Positions 25,717 to 34,425 of a DNA stretch of 64,000 bases are shown piece by piece. The DNA lies in contig NZ_JAUOFB010000006.1 in the NCBI RefSeq assembly GCF_030542105.1, positions 107,032-171,031 on the forward strand, in the 5' to 3' direction. The notes beneath the pieces are model-generated. The model saw only the letters and a list, made by a program, of their open reading frames with translations, was not told the origin of the DNA and searched no databases. The position numbers and the translations under genes are program-made. The first letter of the stretch is position 1. Every line of letters begins with the position of its first letter. Source of the DNA: Hymenobacter sp. BT730 (lineage in GTDB: Bacteria > Bacteroidota > Bacteroidia > Cytophagales > Hymenobacteraceae).

Positions 25717-28065
25717 TTACTTCTCCACTACCGCTACTTTGCTGATGCAGCCATTCTGGCCATCTGCATCGGAGCTTAGTACCAGATAGACTCCTGACTG
25801 GACCCGGCGACCGTTATAGTCCTGCAGGTTCCAGACCACGGTGCCGCCGCTGGCGCGCGTTTGGTACACGAGCTGGCCAGCTACGTCAGTAATCTTGACC
25901 ACCGCATTATTGGCCAGACCGGAAATGCCCACCTGCCCCGTGAAATTACGGCGCACCGGGTTGGGGAAAACCTTAGCGCAGCTGGGTGCCCCTTCCGTTA
26001 CGGTAGCAGAGCCGCGGTAGCTAACCAGACCGGCTTCCGTGGCCACAAAAACGTCCCCGGTTTTATCGTTCACAGCCACATCTACAATGCGGTTGGAGGG
26101 TAGCGGACTATTGGCGGTGGTAAAGTGCTGGAGTGCCTCGTCGCCGTCGGCGTTAAAGAGCCAGAGGCCGTTATCGGTACCAAACCATTTGCGGTTGCCG
26201 CCATCTACGGCAATGGCTTTTACCACCTCTGTAAAGAGCAAGGGAAAGCCACTGCCCGCGCCACGGCGCACAATAGGCGCCCGCAGCCCCGGGCTACCCG
26301 CCAGAAACACCTGACTGGGGTCGTTGTACACGGCTACTCCGGCAATAGTAGCTACCCATATATCGCCGGCGCGGTCCTTTTCTACATCGTACAGCTCCAG
26401 GGCCGGCAGGCCACCATCTTCTTTGGTAAACAGCCGATGCGACTGGGTTTTCCGGTCATATACTACCAGGCCCCGGCCATTTTTGCGGGCCTCGGTAATC
26501 CAGGCGTAGCCATTATCGTCGATAGTAATCCGGTCCAGATTTTCGGCGCCGGAAAAATACGGCACCGTGGTCCATTGCTTGGTGGCAGGCTGGTACAGGA
26601 ACAGGCCGGAGGTATTGGGTGCCTCGTGCCGGTTTACTACCCACACATTGCCTTCAGCATCCAGAGCCACATCATTGATACGAGTAAACTTGGGGTCAGC
26701 AATAACGCTCAACAAGGGGTTAGGCTGATTGCTGACGGGGTTAAACAGCCGGAATTTGCCCGGCCCCTGCCACTCCAGCAGCCCGTTACCATAGCTCCCG
26801 ATATACAGTGTGCCATCGGGGGTACGCACGCCGCGCGTCAGGTCTTTGGGCTGAGGATACAGGGAGAGGTCCGGCAGGGTTCTGGGTGTCGTATTCTGCC
26901 AGTGCCCATTCGCATACTCGTAAAAGCCATCATAGAGCTCTGCCTGCAGATACCGGTCGCCATAGCCGCCGGTAAAAACCGTTACGCGGCCATTGGGCTC
27001 CGTCAGGATACTGAATGCCCGGGCCGTTTCCGGAGCATTGGTCACGAAGCGGGTAGCTTGCTGGCCATCGGGCGTAACGGCGACCAGACCATTGCCATCA
27101 TCCGCAATATATAGCTCCCCGTTGCGGGCGCGCGTAACGGCACGCGGGTTCTGAATCAGGTCCGGCGAATAAATATGGGCTTGCCCGTCGCGGCCCAGCA
27201 CGGCTACGTTCCGCTCCAGGGCTACCAGCAGGCCAGCGGCTGAAGGAGTCAGCTGCCTATATTGATTTGCGGCCAGCGCGGCCAGCGGAACCCACTCCTT
27301 GCCGGTGAAGCGGTACAGCCCTACGCCGTTTACGCCCGCATACACCTTTTCCTCCTGGGTAGCCAGCGTGCGGTACGGCTCACCGGAACGACCCGAGCCG
27401 CCGGTATCGGTGCGCCAGCTATGATAGTCTACCAGATTATCGGTGAGGCGGCCACGTAGCAAACCCTGGGAGGTAGCCGCGTACAGCGAATCGTGCAGAA
27501 TAGTGGTGGCAAACACGCGCACAGCCTCACCACCCGGCCCAATATTGGTGTAGGTGTCGCGCACTTCCAGCCGATTCATATCGACTACCACTAACCCAAA
27601 ACTGCCCGACAAATACGCTCGTCGGGCATGGAAATAGATGCTGTAAATAATTTTCTCCCCGGTGAGCTGCTTACGCAGAATGTCAGAGAGGTTATGGATG
27701 GAGCCATCGGGCCGCAACACGTCCAGATTTGCATTCCGGTACACGACCAGCACGGACTGCGTCAGGGAATCATAGGCCACAGTACGCACGCCTACATCGT
27801 GTAGTCCGTCGCGACGAGAAAGCAACCGGATGGTCTTCAGCTCCTTATCAAACAGTACGAAAGCATCATCGGTGGCTACGTATACCCGGGAGCCGGCATC
27901 GGCCAGGGCGCCGGCCCGGTTAGTGGGCAAATGCAGCTGCCAGTCGCCAAAGCCCACAGCGCCCTGCCCCCACGCGGTGCCAGCTACCAGCAGAAGGCCA
28001 GCAAGCAGGCCGGCAAAAAACCACCGCAGGCAGTGTACAAAGTGCAGCATCAGCAAAAGCAGCAA
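25717..28065 (-). CDS. porZ: Type IX secretion attachment-complex protein PorZ
   Basis: A 782-residue beta-propeller protein. It begins with a signal peptide (hydrophobic stretch up to GTAWGQ), then VGFGDWQLHLPTNRAGALAD and AGSRVYVATDDAFVLFDKEL, the characteristic PorZ N-terminus. Two propellers follow with repeated I.DN.G..WV-like units (ITIDDNGYAWITEARKNG, IAVDGGNRKWFGTDNGLW). The last 80 residues form a type A sorting-like domain (VFPNPVRRNFTG ... SGVYLVLSSD). In Porphyromonas, PorZ works with the PorU sortase and PorV to attach cargo to anionic LPS on the surface. Length and order fit that family (about 776 aa in P. gingivalis). A plain ligand-binding propeller protein is the less likely alternative. 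Confidence 0.87.
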   Translation of the reverse strand: MLLLLMLHFVHCLRWFFAGLLAGLLLVAGTAWGQGAVGFGDWQLHLPTNRAGALADAGSRVYVATDDAFVLFDKELKTIRLLSRRDGLHDVGVRTVAYDSLTQSVLVVYRNANLDVLRPDGSIHNLSDILRKQLTGEKIIYSIYFHARRAYLSGSFGLVVVDMNRLEVRDTYTNIGPGGEAVRVFATTILHDSLYAATSQGLLRGRLTDNLVDYHSWRTDTGGSGRSGEPYRTLATQEEKVYAGVNGVGLYRFTGKEWVPLAALAANQYRQLTPSAAGLLVALERNVAVLGRDGQAHIYSPDLIQNPRAVTRARNGELYIADDGNGLVAVTPDGQQATRFVTNAPETARAFSILTEPNGRVTVFTGGYGDRYLQAELYDGFYEYANGHWQNTTPRTLPDLSLYPQPKDLTRGVRTPDGTLYIGSYGNGLLEWQGPGKFRLFNPVSNQPNPLLSVIADPKFTRINDVALDAEGNVWVVNRHEAPNTSGLFLYQPATKQWTTVPYFSGAENLDRITIDDNGYAWITEARKNGRGLVVYDRKTQSHRLFTKEDGGLPALELYDVEKDRAGDIWVATIAGVAVYNDPSQVFLAGSPGLRAPIVRRGAGSGFPLLFTEVVKAIAVDGGNRKWFGTDNGLWLFNADGDEALQHFTTANSPLPSNRIVDVAVNDKTGDVFVATEAGLVSYRGSATVTEGAPSCAKVFPNPVRRNFTGQVGISGLANNAVVKITDVAGQLVYQTRASGGTVVWNLQDYNGRRVQSGVYLVLSSDADGQNGCISKVAVVEK

Positions 28066-28099
28066 GCGTGAGGGGAACCAGAAGAACGTGAAAGGCTGG

Positions 28100-28732
28100 C
28101 TATTGGTGCTTGACCGTGGCCCCGCTTGCCTCCGCTTCTTCCGACTTATCCTTCAAACCCTCCAGAAAGCAGTGGCGGCAGCGGGCTTCGTAAGAGTCGG
28201 TTTCGCCCAGCAGAATTTTGTCTTCGGAAGCGGCAATACGAAAAGAGTAGCTGGCAATTTCGCCGCAGCGCACGCACACAGCGTGTACCTTGGTTACGTA
28301 TTCAGCCACGGCCATCAGCGCAGGCATAGGCCCGAAGGGCTTGCCCATATAGTCCATATCGAGGCCAGCCACAATTACACGCTTGCCGTGGTTGGCCAGC
28401 TGTATGCAGACATCTACCACGGAAGCATCAAAGAACTGGGCCTCATCGATACCCACCACGTCGCAGCCGCTGGCCAGCAGCAGCATTTCCTCCGGCAGCT
28501 GCACGGGCGTAGAGCGGATGCTGTTGGCATTGTGCGATACGACATCCAACTCGTGGTAGCGGGTATCGAGAGCAGGTTTAAAGATTTCAACGTGCTGACG
28601 GGCAATCCGGGCACGGTTCAGGCGCCGGATCAGCTCCTCTGTTTTTCCCGAAAACATCGAGCCGCACACGACTTCAATCCAGCCCCGGCGGGGCGTTTCA
28701 CGGGCATTGCCGACACGGGGTTCTATAAACAC
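28100..28732 (-). CDS. tdk: Thymidine kinase (type II)
   Basis: Salvage enzyme phosphorylating thymidine; 210 residues. The P-loop is [16 protein letters not shown], the Mg-binding DEAQFF follows, and the lasso/zinc part has [13 protein letters not shown] and ARCRHCF, giving four zinc-binding Cys. The start codon is GTG at 28732; no other start lies before the P-loop. It precedes porZ by 34 bases on the same strand, so the two may share a transcript. Confidence 0.95.
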   Translation of the reverse strand: MFIEPRVGNARETPRRGWIEVVCGSMFSGKTEELIRRLNRARIARQHVEIFKPALDTRYHELDVVSHNANSIRSTPVQLPEEMLLLASGCDVVGIDEAQFFDASVVDVCIQLANHGKRVIVAGLDMDYMGKPFGPMPALMAVAEYVTKVHAVCVRCGEIASYSFRIAASEDKILLGETDSYEARCRHCFLEGLKDKSEEAEASGATVKHQ

Positions 28733-28744
28733 GGAGTAATCAGT

Positions 28745-28796
28745 TTTCGGTGGTCAGTAGTCAGATGCCTGACAGTTCTCAGAACTCTAAAGTACG
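28745..28796. repeat. Short intergenic palindrome-rich stretch
   Basis: Contains AGTTCTCAGAACT, a perfect 6-base palindrome around one C, beside repeated GTCAGTAGTCAGA / CTGACAG motifs. The wording is close to the larger palindromes at 35373-35444 and 48880-48975, and may be a worn member of the same family. Confidence 0.35.
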
Positions 28797-28940
28797 GCTT
28801 TCAGCGGCTAAGCTCAAATCCTGGACCAGCCGCAGGCAGCTTATGATAAGACAATCAAGCTATAAGAAATACCGCAAAGCGCTGCTTTGTATCAGGCGTT
28901 AGGGAGTAGTGCGCAGCCAGCCCTGTGCGCTATGATACCA

Positions 28941-29264
28941 CTACTTGGTGTATTGAATATGCGGCAGCTTGGTAGCCTGGGGCACATGGCCGGTTACCTG
29001 GCCAGCGGGCAGGCGCGTCTGGCAGGTGAGGCGTTCGGTGGCAAGCAGGCGGCCGGCGGCACGGTAGCGCAACTCCGCATCGGTTGGCGGCGTTAGGAGC
29101 TCAGCCCCTTCCTGCACAATAATGCGGCAGGTAGTACATCGGCCTTTTGCCCCACAGGCGTGCATCCAATCGTGCCCCGCCGCCTGCAAGGCGGCCAGCA
29201 AAGTGGCTCCGGCTGGCACCTCCAGCGTGGCACCGGGCATATTTTGCACCGTCAGTGTGGGCAT
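28941..29264 (-). CDS. [2Fe-2S] ferredoxin
   Basis: A 107-residue electron carrier. The cluster motif ACGAKGRCTTCRII gives Cys-x5-Cys-x2-Cys, with the fourth Cys in ERLTCQTRLPAG, the plant/adrenodoxin-type pattern. The N-terminus MPTLTVQNMPGATLEVPAG is the beta-grasp edge. It lies alone, divergent from the unknown gene at 29300 with only 35 bases between them. The partner reductase cannot be told. Confidence 0.9.
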   Translation of the reverse strand: MPTLTVQNMPGATLEVPAGATLLAALQAAGHDWMHACGAKGRCTTCRIIVQEGAELLTPPTDAELRYRAAGRLLATERLTCQTRLPAGQVTGHVPQATKLPHIQYTK

Positions 29265-29299
29265 CTTTCTCTAACTTTCCCGCCTGAACAAGGCTTGCG

Positions 29300-30460
29300 A
29301 TGAAGGACAAATATAGCCAACCCAAACTCGAAGAGTACGGCCGCCGCTTGGCCACCCTGCTCTGTGAACGACATTTTGGTCCCCAGCCGGGGGCCACGCT
29401 TGATGGGCCAGCCGTGCTGCGGTTTACGCCGGTACGGCAGGTAAACCTGTTTGTGGTGCAGCAGCTGCTGGCCAAATGGACTGAGGAAATGGCAGCTCTG
29501 CGTAGCCCCTACTTTGATTTTGAAGATACAGAGGTGCGGCAGGCACTTACCCAGTTCATGAACGTGCTTTCCCGCCGTATTCGCCTGGGTCGGGAGGTGT
29601 TTGAGCCACTGCTGGCCCGGGCCGTGACGGATACTTTACGGGTAGCGGCGGAGCCGACAGTGGGTTTTGATGAAAAACTGCTGCATGGCCGCGCAACTGC
29701 TGCCAAGGAACAACTCCTGGAAGGGGTGCGCTATATAGATGTAGAGAAGCCCCTGTTTCAGGGTTTTCTGGAAAGCTTGCCCACTACTACTGCCCTGCCG
29801 CGGGAGGAACTGCTAAAACAGTTCCGGCAGTATCAGGAGGCCAACTACCAAACCCTGCACCCGCTGGAAACTGTGGTGAATGAGCTAAGCGCTTTGCTTC
29901 CTCTTTCGGAAATAGACCTGCGAGAAGAGGAAGCTACGCCACTAATAGTCGCCGCCGCGCCGCTGACGCCGCCCGCAGCCCCACAGCCCTCACCTGTAGT
30001 TCAGGCAACCACAGCACCTGTTGCGCCCCTGACCCCTACCCCTGAACCAGAGCCGGTAGTGCAACAGGCTGCCCCCGTAAGCAGCCCGTTAGCTGCTGAA
30101 GCACCGGCAACCGCAGCGGAAAAACCGCTTTATGAAAAGCTAAAAACCGAGCGCACCTCGCCCCCACTGGCCGAAACACTGCGTACCGAGCGCACAGCTG
30201 CTACGCTGGCTGAGAAAGCCCCCAAAGTAGAGTCGTTGCGGGAGGCTATTTCCATTAACCAGCGCTTTGGCTTTATCAATGAGCTGTTCAATGGCGAGAA
30301 CATGGAATATCATGCGGCCATTCAGAAGCTGGATGCAATGAGCGACGCGGCTTCGGCGCGTCGCTACGTACAGGAAGACCTAGCCAAGCAATATGGCTGG
30401 GTGCGCAAAGAAGAGCACGTGAATAAGCTCCTGCGCCTGATTGACCGAAAGTTTGAGTAG
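29300..30460 (+). CDS. Conserved hypothetical protein, two helical domains with a Pro/Ala linker
   Basis: A 386-residue cytoplasmic-looking protein of unknown function. Residues 1 to about 220 are mainly helical (YGRRLATLLCERHFGPQPG, FTPVRQVNLFVVQQLLAKW, LRQFRQYQEANYQTLHPLE-type stretches). About 225-275 is a Pro/Ala/Val-rich disordered linker. A short internal repeat follows (KLKTERTSPPLAETLRTERT). The last 65 residues form a second helical module (NQRFGFINELFNGENMEYH, KLLRLIDRKFE) that I believe recurs in Bacteroidota. Conserved ends joined by a flexible linker suggest an adaptor; no catalytic motif is visible. It is divergent from the ferredoxin gene and has its own terminator. Confidence 0.82.
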   Translation: MKDKYSQPKLEEYGRRLATLLCERHFGPQPGATLDGPAVLRFTPVRQVNLFVVQQLLAKWTEEMAALRSPYFDFEDTEVRQALTQFMNVLSRRIRLGREVFEPLLARAVTDTLRVAAEPTVGFDEKLLHGRATAAKEQLLEGVRYIDVEKPLFQGFLESLPTTTALPREELLKQFRQYQEANYQTLHPLETVVNELSALLPLSEIDLREEEATPLIVAAAPLTPPAAPQPSPVVQATTAPVAPLTPTPEPEPVVQQAAPVSSPLAAEAPATAAEKPLYEKLKTERTSPPLAETLRTERTAATLAEKAPKVESLREAISINQRFGFINELFNGENMEYHAAIQKLDAMSDAASARRYVQEDLAKQYGWVRKEEHVNKLLRLIDRKFE

Positions 30461-30487
30461 CCCTACCTGCTAGATAAGTGAACTTCT

Positions 30488-30521
30488 GCCCTGCTGCGCC
30501 CCGCGTAGCAGGGCTTTTTTT
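30488..30521 (+). terminator. Terminator of the unknown gene
   Basis: Arms GCCCTGCT (30488-30495) and AGCAGGGC (30507-30514), perfect over 8 bases, then seven T on the plus strand. It overlaps the stop of the convergent rodA gene by two bases. Confidence 0.85.
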
Positions 30522-31791
30522 AGCGGTTCAAATCCTGCTTGCGGTAGGCATCAATAGCCAGCAGAATAAACAGCAGAATAGTAAACGACCACAACGATGA
30601 GCCGCCATAGCTGAAAAACGGCAGCGGGATACCGACCACCGGCGCCAGGCCAATGGTCATGCCGATGTTGATGCAGAAGTGGAAGAAAATAATGCTGGCG
30701 ACGCAATAGCCATAGGTGCGCCCAAACACTGATTTCTGCCGCTCAGCCACATACAAAATGCGGGAGAGGAGGGCTACAAAAAGAATGATAACGGTGATGG
30801 TGCCTAGCCAGCCCCACTCCTCGCCTACCGTGCAGAAAATAAAGTCGGTGCTTTGCTCAGGCACAAAATCAAACTTGGTTTGCGTGCCTTGCAGGAAGCC
30901 TTTGCCGGTGAAGCCGCCGGAGCCAATGGCAATTTTAGACTGCGTGACGTTCCAGCCCACACCTAAAGGGTCAGCAGACGGGTTCAGCAGTACTTCAATG
31001 CGCTTGCGCTGGTAGTCATGCAGCACGCTGTTGAAGAAATAATTAACCCCGAACACCATTCCAATTACAATGGCCCACACACTGAGTGCTACGGGCAGAT
31101 GGTGCCGGAAAATGCGCGTGTTAAACACGAACACCAGGACCAGAATCAGGGTGAAAGCGCCCAGCAGCCAGAAAGTGGGCACCAGCAGTGCCAGAATCAG
31201 AATGATACCGGCTGAGGCCAGGATAATCAGAATCAACGGCGACATGCCCTCCCGGAAATACGCCAGCAGCAGGGCCGCGTACACCAGGGCCTGCCCGGTT
31301 TCGTTGGAGGCAATGATAAGGGCAACGGGCAGCAGCGTCATACCAGCCAGCACCAGTTGGTCGCGCCAGTTCTGGTGGCGCAGGTTAATGCTGGCCATGT
31401 AGCGCGACACGGCCAGGGCGGTAGTGAACTTGGCAAACTCTGCCGGCTGCAGGCGCACAGGCCCTAGCTCCAGCCAGGAGCGGGAACCGGCAATGGGCCG
31501 GGCAATGAACAGTGTGAGCAGCAGCAGCACAATCATGCCGCCATACAGCACGTAGGCCAGTGTATCGTAGGCTTTGTAATCAATGACCAGCAGAATAACA
31601 ATCAACACCACGGCGGTGCCAATCCAGACCAACTGCTTGCCGTAGTTAAAGTCGAAGCTGAACAGGGAGCCGGGGGCCTCCGGCGAGTAACTGGCCGCGT
31701 ACACGTTCAGCCAGCCTAGCAGCACCATGAAGGCATACAGCCCCACGGTAACCCAATCTATACTGCGAGAATAGCGCGCTGGTGCGGGCAT
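30520..31791 (-). CDS. rodA: Rod-shape-determining glycosyltransferase RodA
   Basis: SEDS-family peptidoglycan polymerase of the elongasome; 423 residues with about ten membrane helices. Family features seen are SRSWLELGPVRLQPAEFAK, TEQSTDFIFCTVGEEWGW-type sequence (FDFVPEQSTDFIFCTVGEEW) and VVGIPLPFFSYGGSSL near the C-terminus. It is the last gene of the minus-strand run mreB-mreC-mreD-mrdA-rodA, 46 bases after mrdA. RodA and PBP2 form the core glycosyltransferase/transpeptidase pair. Confidence 0.96.
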   Translation of the reverse strand: MPAPARYSRSIDWVTVGLYAFMVLLGWLNVYAASYSPEAPGSLFSFDFNYGKQLVWIGTAVVLIVILLVIDYKAYDTLAYVLYGGMIVLLLLTLFIARPIAGSRSWLELGPVRLQPAEFAKFTTALAVSRYMASINLRHQNWRDQLVLAGMTLLPVALIIASNETGQALVYAALLLAYFREGMSPLILIILASAGIILILALLVPTFWLLGAFTLILVLVFVFNTRIFRHHLPVALSVWAIVIGMVFGVNYFFNSVLHDYQRKRIEVLLNPSADPLGVGWNVTQSKIAIGSGGFTGKGFLQGTQTKFDFVPEQSTDFIFCTVGEEWGWLGTITVIILFVALLSRILYVAERQKSVFGRTYGYCVASIIFFHFCINIGMTIGLAPVVGIPLPFFSYGGSSLWSFTILLFILLAIDAYRKQDLNR

Positions 31792-31837
31792 AGTGGAATG
31801 AAAGCTGAAGAGAGAAAAGGCCGCAGCGGCCGAAGGC

Positions 31838-33679
31838 TTAGTGTTTCTTTTTGCTGATGAATTTGCCGTTCATTACCCAGTACTCCCACCGCTTACGACC
31901 GGGAGACACGCTGCCGCGCAGGTATTTCTCCATCATGAGCGAGGCCAGCGGGGCGGCAGATACCCCACCAAAACCGGCGTTTTCGATAAACACGGCAATG
32001 GCAATTTTGGGGTCTTCGGCCGGGGCAAAAGCCGCAAACGTGGCGTGGTCTTCACCGTGGGGGTTTTGCACCGTACCCGTTTTACCGGCCACGGAAATAC
32101 CCAGGCTGGCCAGGCTGGCAAAGCTGCCGGTAGCACCCCGACCCCCATCTACCACGGCCTGCATGCCGGGAATGAGGGCCTCAAAATATTGGGGGTCTAC
32201 GGTAGTCACGTGCTTCACCTGATACTCCGGCCGCGGCCCGCCTTTCCCAATTCCCCGCACAAAGTGCGGTGGGTAGTAGTAGCCTCGGTTAGCAATAGTG
32301 GCCAGGATATTGGCCATTTGCAGGCCCGTAATTCCGATTTCGCCCTGCCCAATGGCCAGCGAATATATCGTGCGGAAATTCCAGTGGTTTTTGCCGTAGC
32401 GCTTGTCGTAAAAAGTTGGGGATGGAATCAGGCCCATCCGTTCGCCCGGCAAATCCACGCCCAAGTGCTGGGCCAGGCCAAAGCTTACCACGTTCTGCCG
32501 CCAGTCGGCCAGCCCCAGGGCTGCGTCCTGGTTTTTCTTACTGGAGCGGCCGCGCATCACGGTAGCCCGCATTACCTGATAGAAATAGGGGTTACAGCTG
32601 TTTTTAATGGCAATGCTCAGGTTGCTGGGATTCTCGTGACGGTGGGTGCAACGCACCAATTTCCAGTTGCAGGGAAAGCCGGTAGAGGGCGTTACCACCC
32701 CTTCCTGCAGGGCAATCAACTCGTTTACCAGCTTAAACACCGAGCCAGGGGGATAGGTCGCCATCAGGGGGCGGTTAAACAAAGGTCGCTCCTGGTTGCG
32801 CAACAAATCCATGTAGCGGTTGCCCAGGCCTTTGCCCGTGAGCTGAGTGGGATTATAGAATGGCGCCGAGACAAAGGCCAGAATCTCCCCGGTTTTAGGA
32901 TCAAGGGCTACCACGGAGCCACGCTTCCCTTGCATCAGCTGCTCGCCGTAGCGCTGCAGCTCCAGGTCGATGCTGGTGTGCAAATCCTGCCCGGCTACGG
33001 AGAGGGTATCAAACTCACCATCCCGGAAAGATCCTTTCTCAATGCCACGCACGTTTACCATGCGGTACTGCACGCCGCGGTGCCCCATCAGCTCATTCTC
33101 GTAGAAGGACTCCAGCCCACTAATGCCCAGGTTGTCGCCGGGCAGATACTTGGCGTATTTAGGTTTTTCCAGGTGAGCCGGCGTTACGGGCCCTACGTAG
33201 CCCAGCGCGTGGGCCAGTAGCGTATCCTGATAGGAACGAGCCATGCGGGCTTTGATGCTGAAACCCGGAAAATCCATCAGGTTATCCTGGATGGCAGCTA
33301 GTTCGGGCGTGCTCAGGTTCTGCACCAGCGGCGAGGCCTTCACGCGGGAGTAGATTTTGGCAGCCAACAGCGCTTCCCGCAACTCCTCTATGGGCAGTTG
33401 CAGCAACTGGCAAAAGCGGGCCGTATCCAGGGTTTTTACTTCGCGCGGCACCACCATCAGGTCGTACACCGGCGTGTTCTGCACCAGTATTTTGCCGTTG
33501 CGGTCGTAAATCAGCCCCCGATAAGGGGTTTGTACGATGCGCTGCAACGTATTCCGGTCGGCGGCCAGCTTGTAGCTACCGTCGAGTACCTGAATGTAGA
33601 AAAGGCGGGTACCAAATACCAATGCCACGGCCAGGAAGATGGCCAGAACCACGTATTTGCGGCCTTCGAGATATTGCAA
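31838..33679 (-). CDS. mrdA: Penicillin-binding protein 2
   Basis: Transpeptidase of cell elongation, 613 residues. It has a short cytoplasmic start, one membrane helix (VVLAIFLAVALVFGTRLFYI), the PBP dimerisation domain (TPYRGLIYDRNGKILVQNTP), and the penicillin-binding domain with SVFK (active Ser near residue 313, in YPPGSVFKLV), SCN (in IAIKNSCNPYFYQV) and AGKTGTVQNP. The first codon of the frame is TTG, which I accept since it gives the normal length. A TACCTTTG -7 box 49 bases upstream and a 206-base gap to mreD suggest its own promoter in addition to read-through. Confidence 0.96.
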   Translation of the reverse strand: MQYLEGRKYVVLAIFLAVALVFGTRLFYIQVLDGSYKLAADRNTLQRIVQTPYRGLIYDRNGKILVQNTPVYDLMVVPREVKTLDTARFCQLLQLPIEELREALLAAKIYSRVKASPLVQNLSTPELAAIQDNLMDFPGFSIKARMARSYQDTLLAHALGYVGPVTPAHLEKPKYAKYLPGDNLGISGLESFYENELMGHRGVQYRMVNVRGIEKGSFRDGEFDTLSVAGQDLHTSIDLELQRYGEQLMQGKRGSVVALDPKTGEILAFVSAPFYNPTQLTGKGLGNRYMDLLRNQERPLFNRPLMATYPPGSVFKLVNELIALQEGVVTPSTGFPCNWKLVRCTHRHENPSNLSIAIKNSCNPYFYQVMRATVMRGRSSKKNQDAALGLADWRQNVVSFGLAQHLGVDLPGERMGLIPSPTFYDKRYGKNHWNFRTIYSLAIGQGEIGITGLQMANILATIANRGYYYPPHFVRGIGKGGPRPEYQVKHVTTVDPQYFEALIPGMQAVVDGGRGATGSFASLASLGISVAGKTGTVQNPHGEDHATFAAFAPAEDPKIAIAVFIENAGFGGVSAAPLASLMMEKYLRGSVSPGRKRWEYWVMNGKFISKKKH

Positions 33680-33727
33680 AACAGAGAAAACTAATAGTAC
33701 GCAGCAACGGCCTAATGGCCAGATTCA

Positions 33728-33735
33728 CAAAGGTA
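33728..33735 (-). promoter_or_regulatory. Candidate mrdA -7 box
   Basis: Minus-strand TACCTTTG, exact TAnnTTTG match, lying in the gap between mreD and mrdA and 49 bases before the TTG start. Confidence 0.55.
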
Positions 33736-33885
33736 AGTGGTGGCCGCTTAGCAGAGAGTAATCCTTAAACTACCAGCAGGCGAAAACAGAGCAAACAACA
33801 CAACCAACCAAACTTTTCGCCCACATAACGGACAATACCCCCCCCTCAGTTCCAGGAACTCACACCACTAATAAAGCTGGCTTAT

Positions 33886-34425
33886 TTACCGGCTGCTGCG
33901 CCGCGTAGAGAAGAAAACCAGCTGGATAATGAGTAGCACAATTCCCGTAAACAGGGTACTCACGATAATCTTGCCCAACGTCAGCCCGATTGAGCGCAGG
34001 CCACCCAGCTCCACAAAGAAAAAGGCGGCATGGTGGATACCCAGCAACAAAACCGTGTAGACCACAAACCATTGCCACCCCATGCGGTGAATATTTACCG
34101 AGTCAGCGGCATCGTAGCCGTCGCGGGGGGTGAGCAGGCGCAGCACCCAGGGCCGCAGGTAGGCTACCAGCACGGATGCCACCGCATGCACGCCGCCGGT
34201 ATCAAAGAAAATATCCAGCGAAATACCCATGATAAAGCCCAGCACCAGTTGCAGTACAATGGGGGTGTTAATGGGCAGAAACAACAGAAAGCCCAGGTAC
34301 AAAAAGCACCAGCCCAGCCCAAACAGGCCGTCGGGCGCCAGCCGGCTGACCACAAAAACCTGCAGCGCCAAGTACAGCGCAAACCGCAGCAGCTGAATTA
34401 TAATGGTCCCAATGGCTCCTTGCAT
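33886..34425 (-). CDS. mreD: Rod shape-determining protein MreD
   Basis: A 179-residue inner-membrane protein with five or six hydrophobic helices, starting MQGAIGTIIIQLLRFALYLA. The stretch LVLGFIMGISLDIFFDTGG matches the conserved MreD region. Sequence conservation in this family is poor, so position counts: its start overlaps the mreC stop by one base (TAATG) in the order mreB-mreC-mreD. Confidence 0.93.
   Translation of the reverse strand: MQGAIGTIIIQLLRFALYLALQVFVVSRLAPDGLFGLGWCFLYLGFLLFLPINTPIVLQLVLGFIMGISLDIFFDTGGVHAVASVLVAYLRPWVLRLLTPRDGYDAADSVNIHRMGWQWFVVYTVLLLGIHHAAFFFVELGGLRSIGLTLGKIIVSTLFTGIVLLIIQLVFFSTRRSSR

Noticed and set aside
26125..27114. 329-residue plus-strand frame opposite porZ
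   Set aside because: Antisense shadow of porZ without recognisable domain or signal peptide.
31841..33220. 459-residue plus-strand frame opposite mrdA
   Set aside because: Shadow of the PBP2 gene; composition is that of a translated antisense high-GC frame and shows no motif.
33780..33885. Hairpin AGTTCC-A-GGAACT downstream of mreD as terminator
   Set aside because: Only six base pairs, no T-run, and C-run nearby; not convincing.
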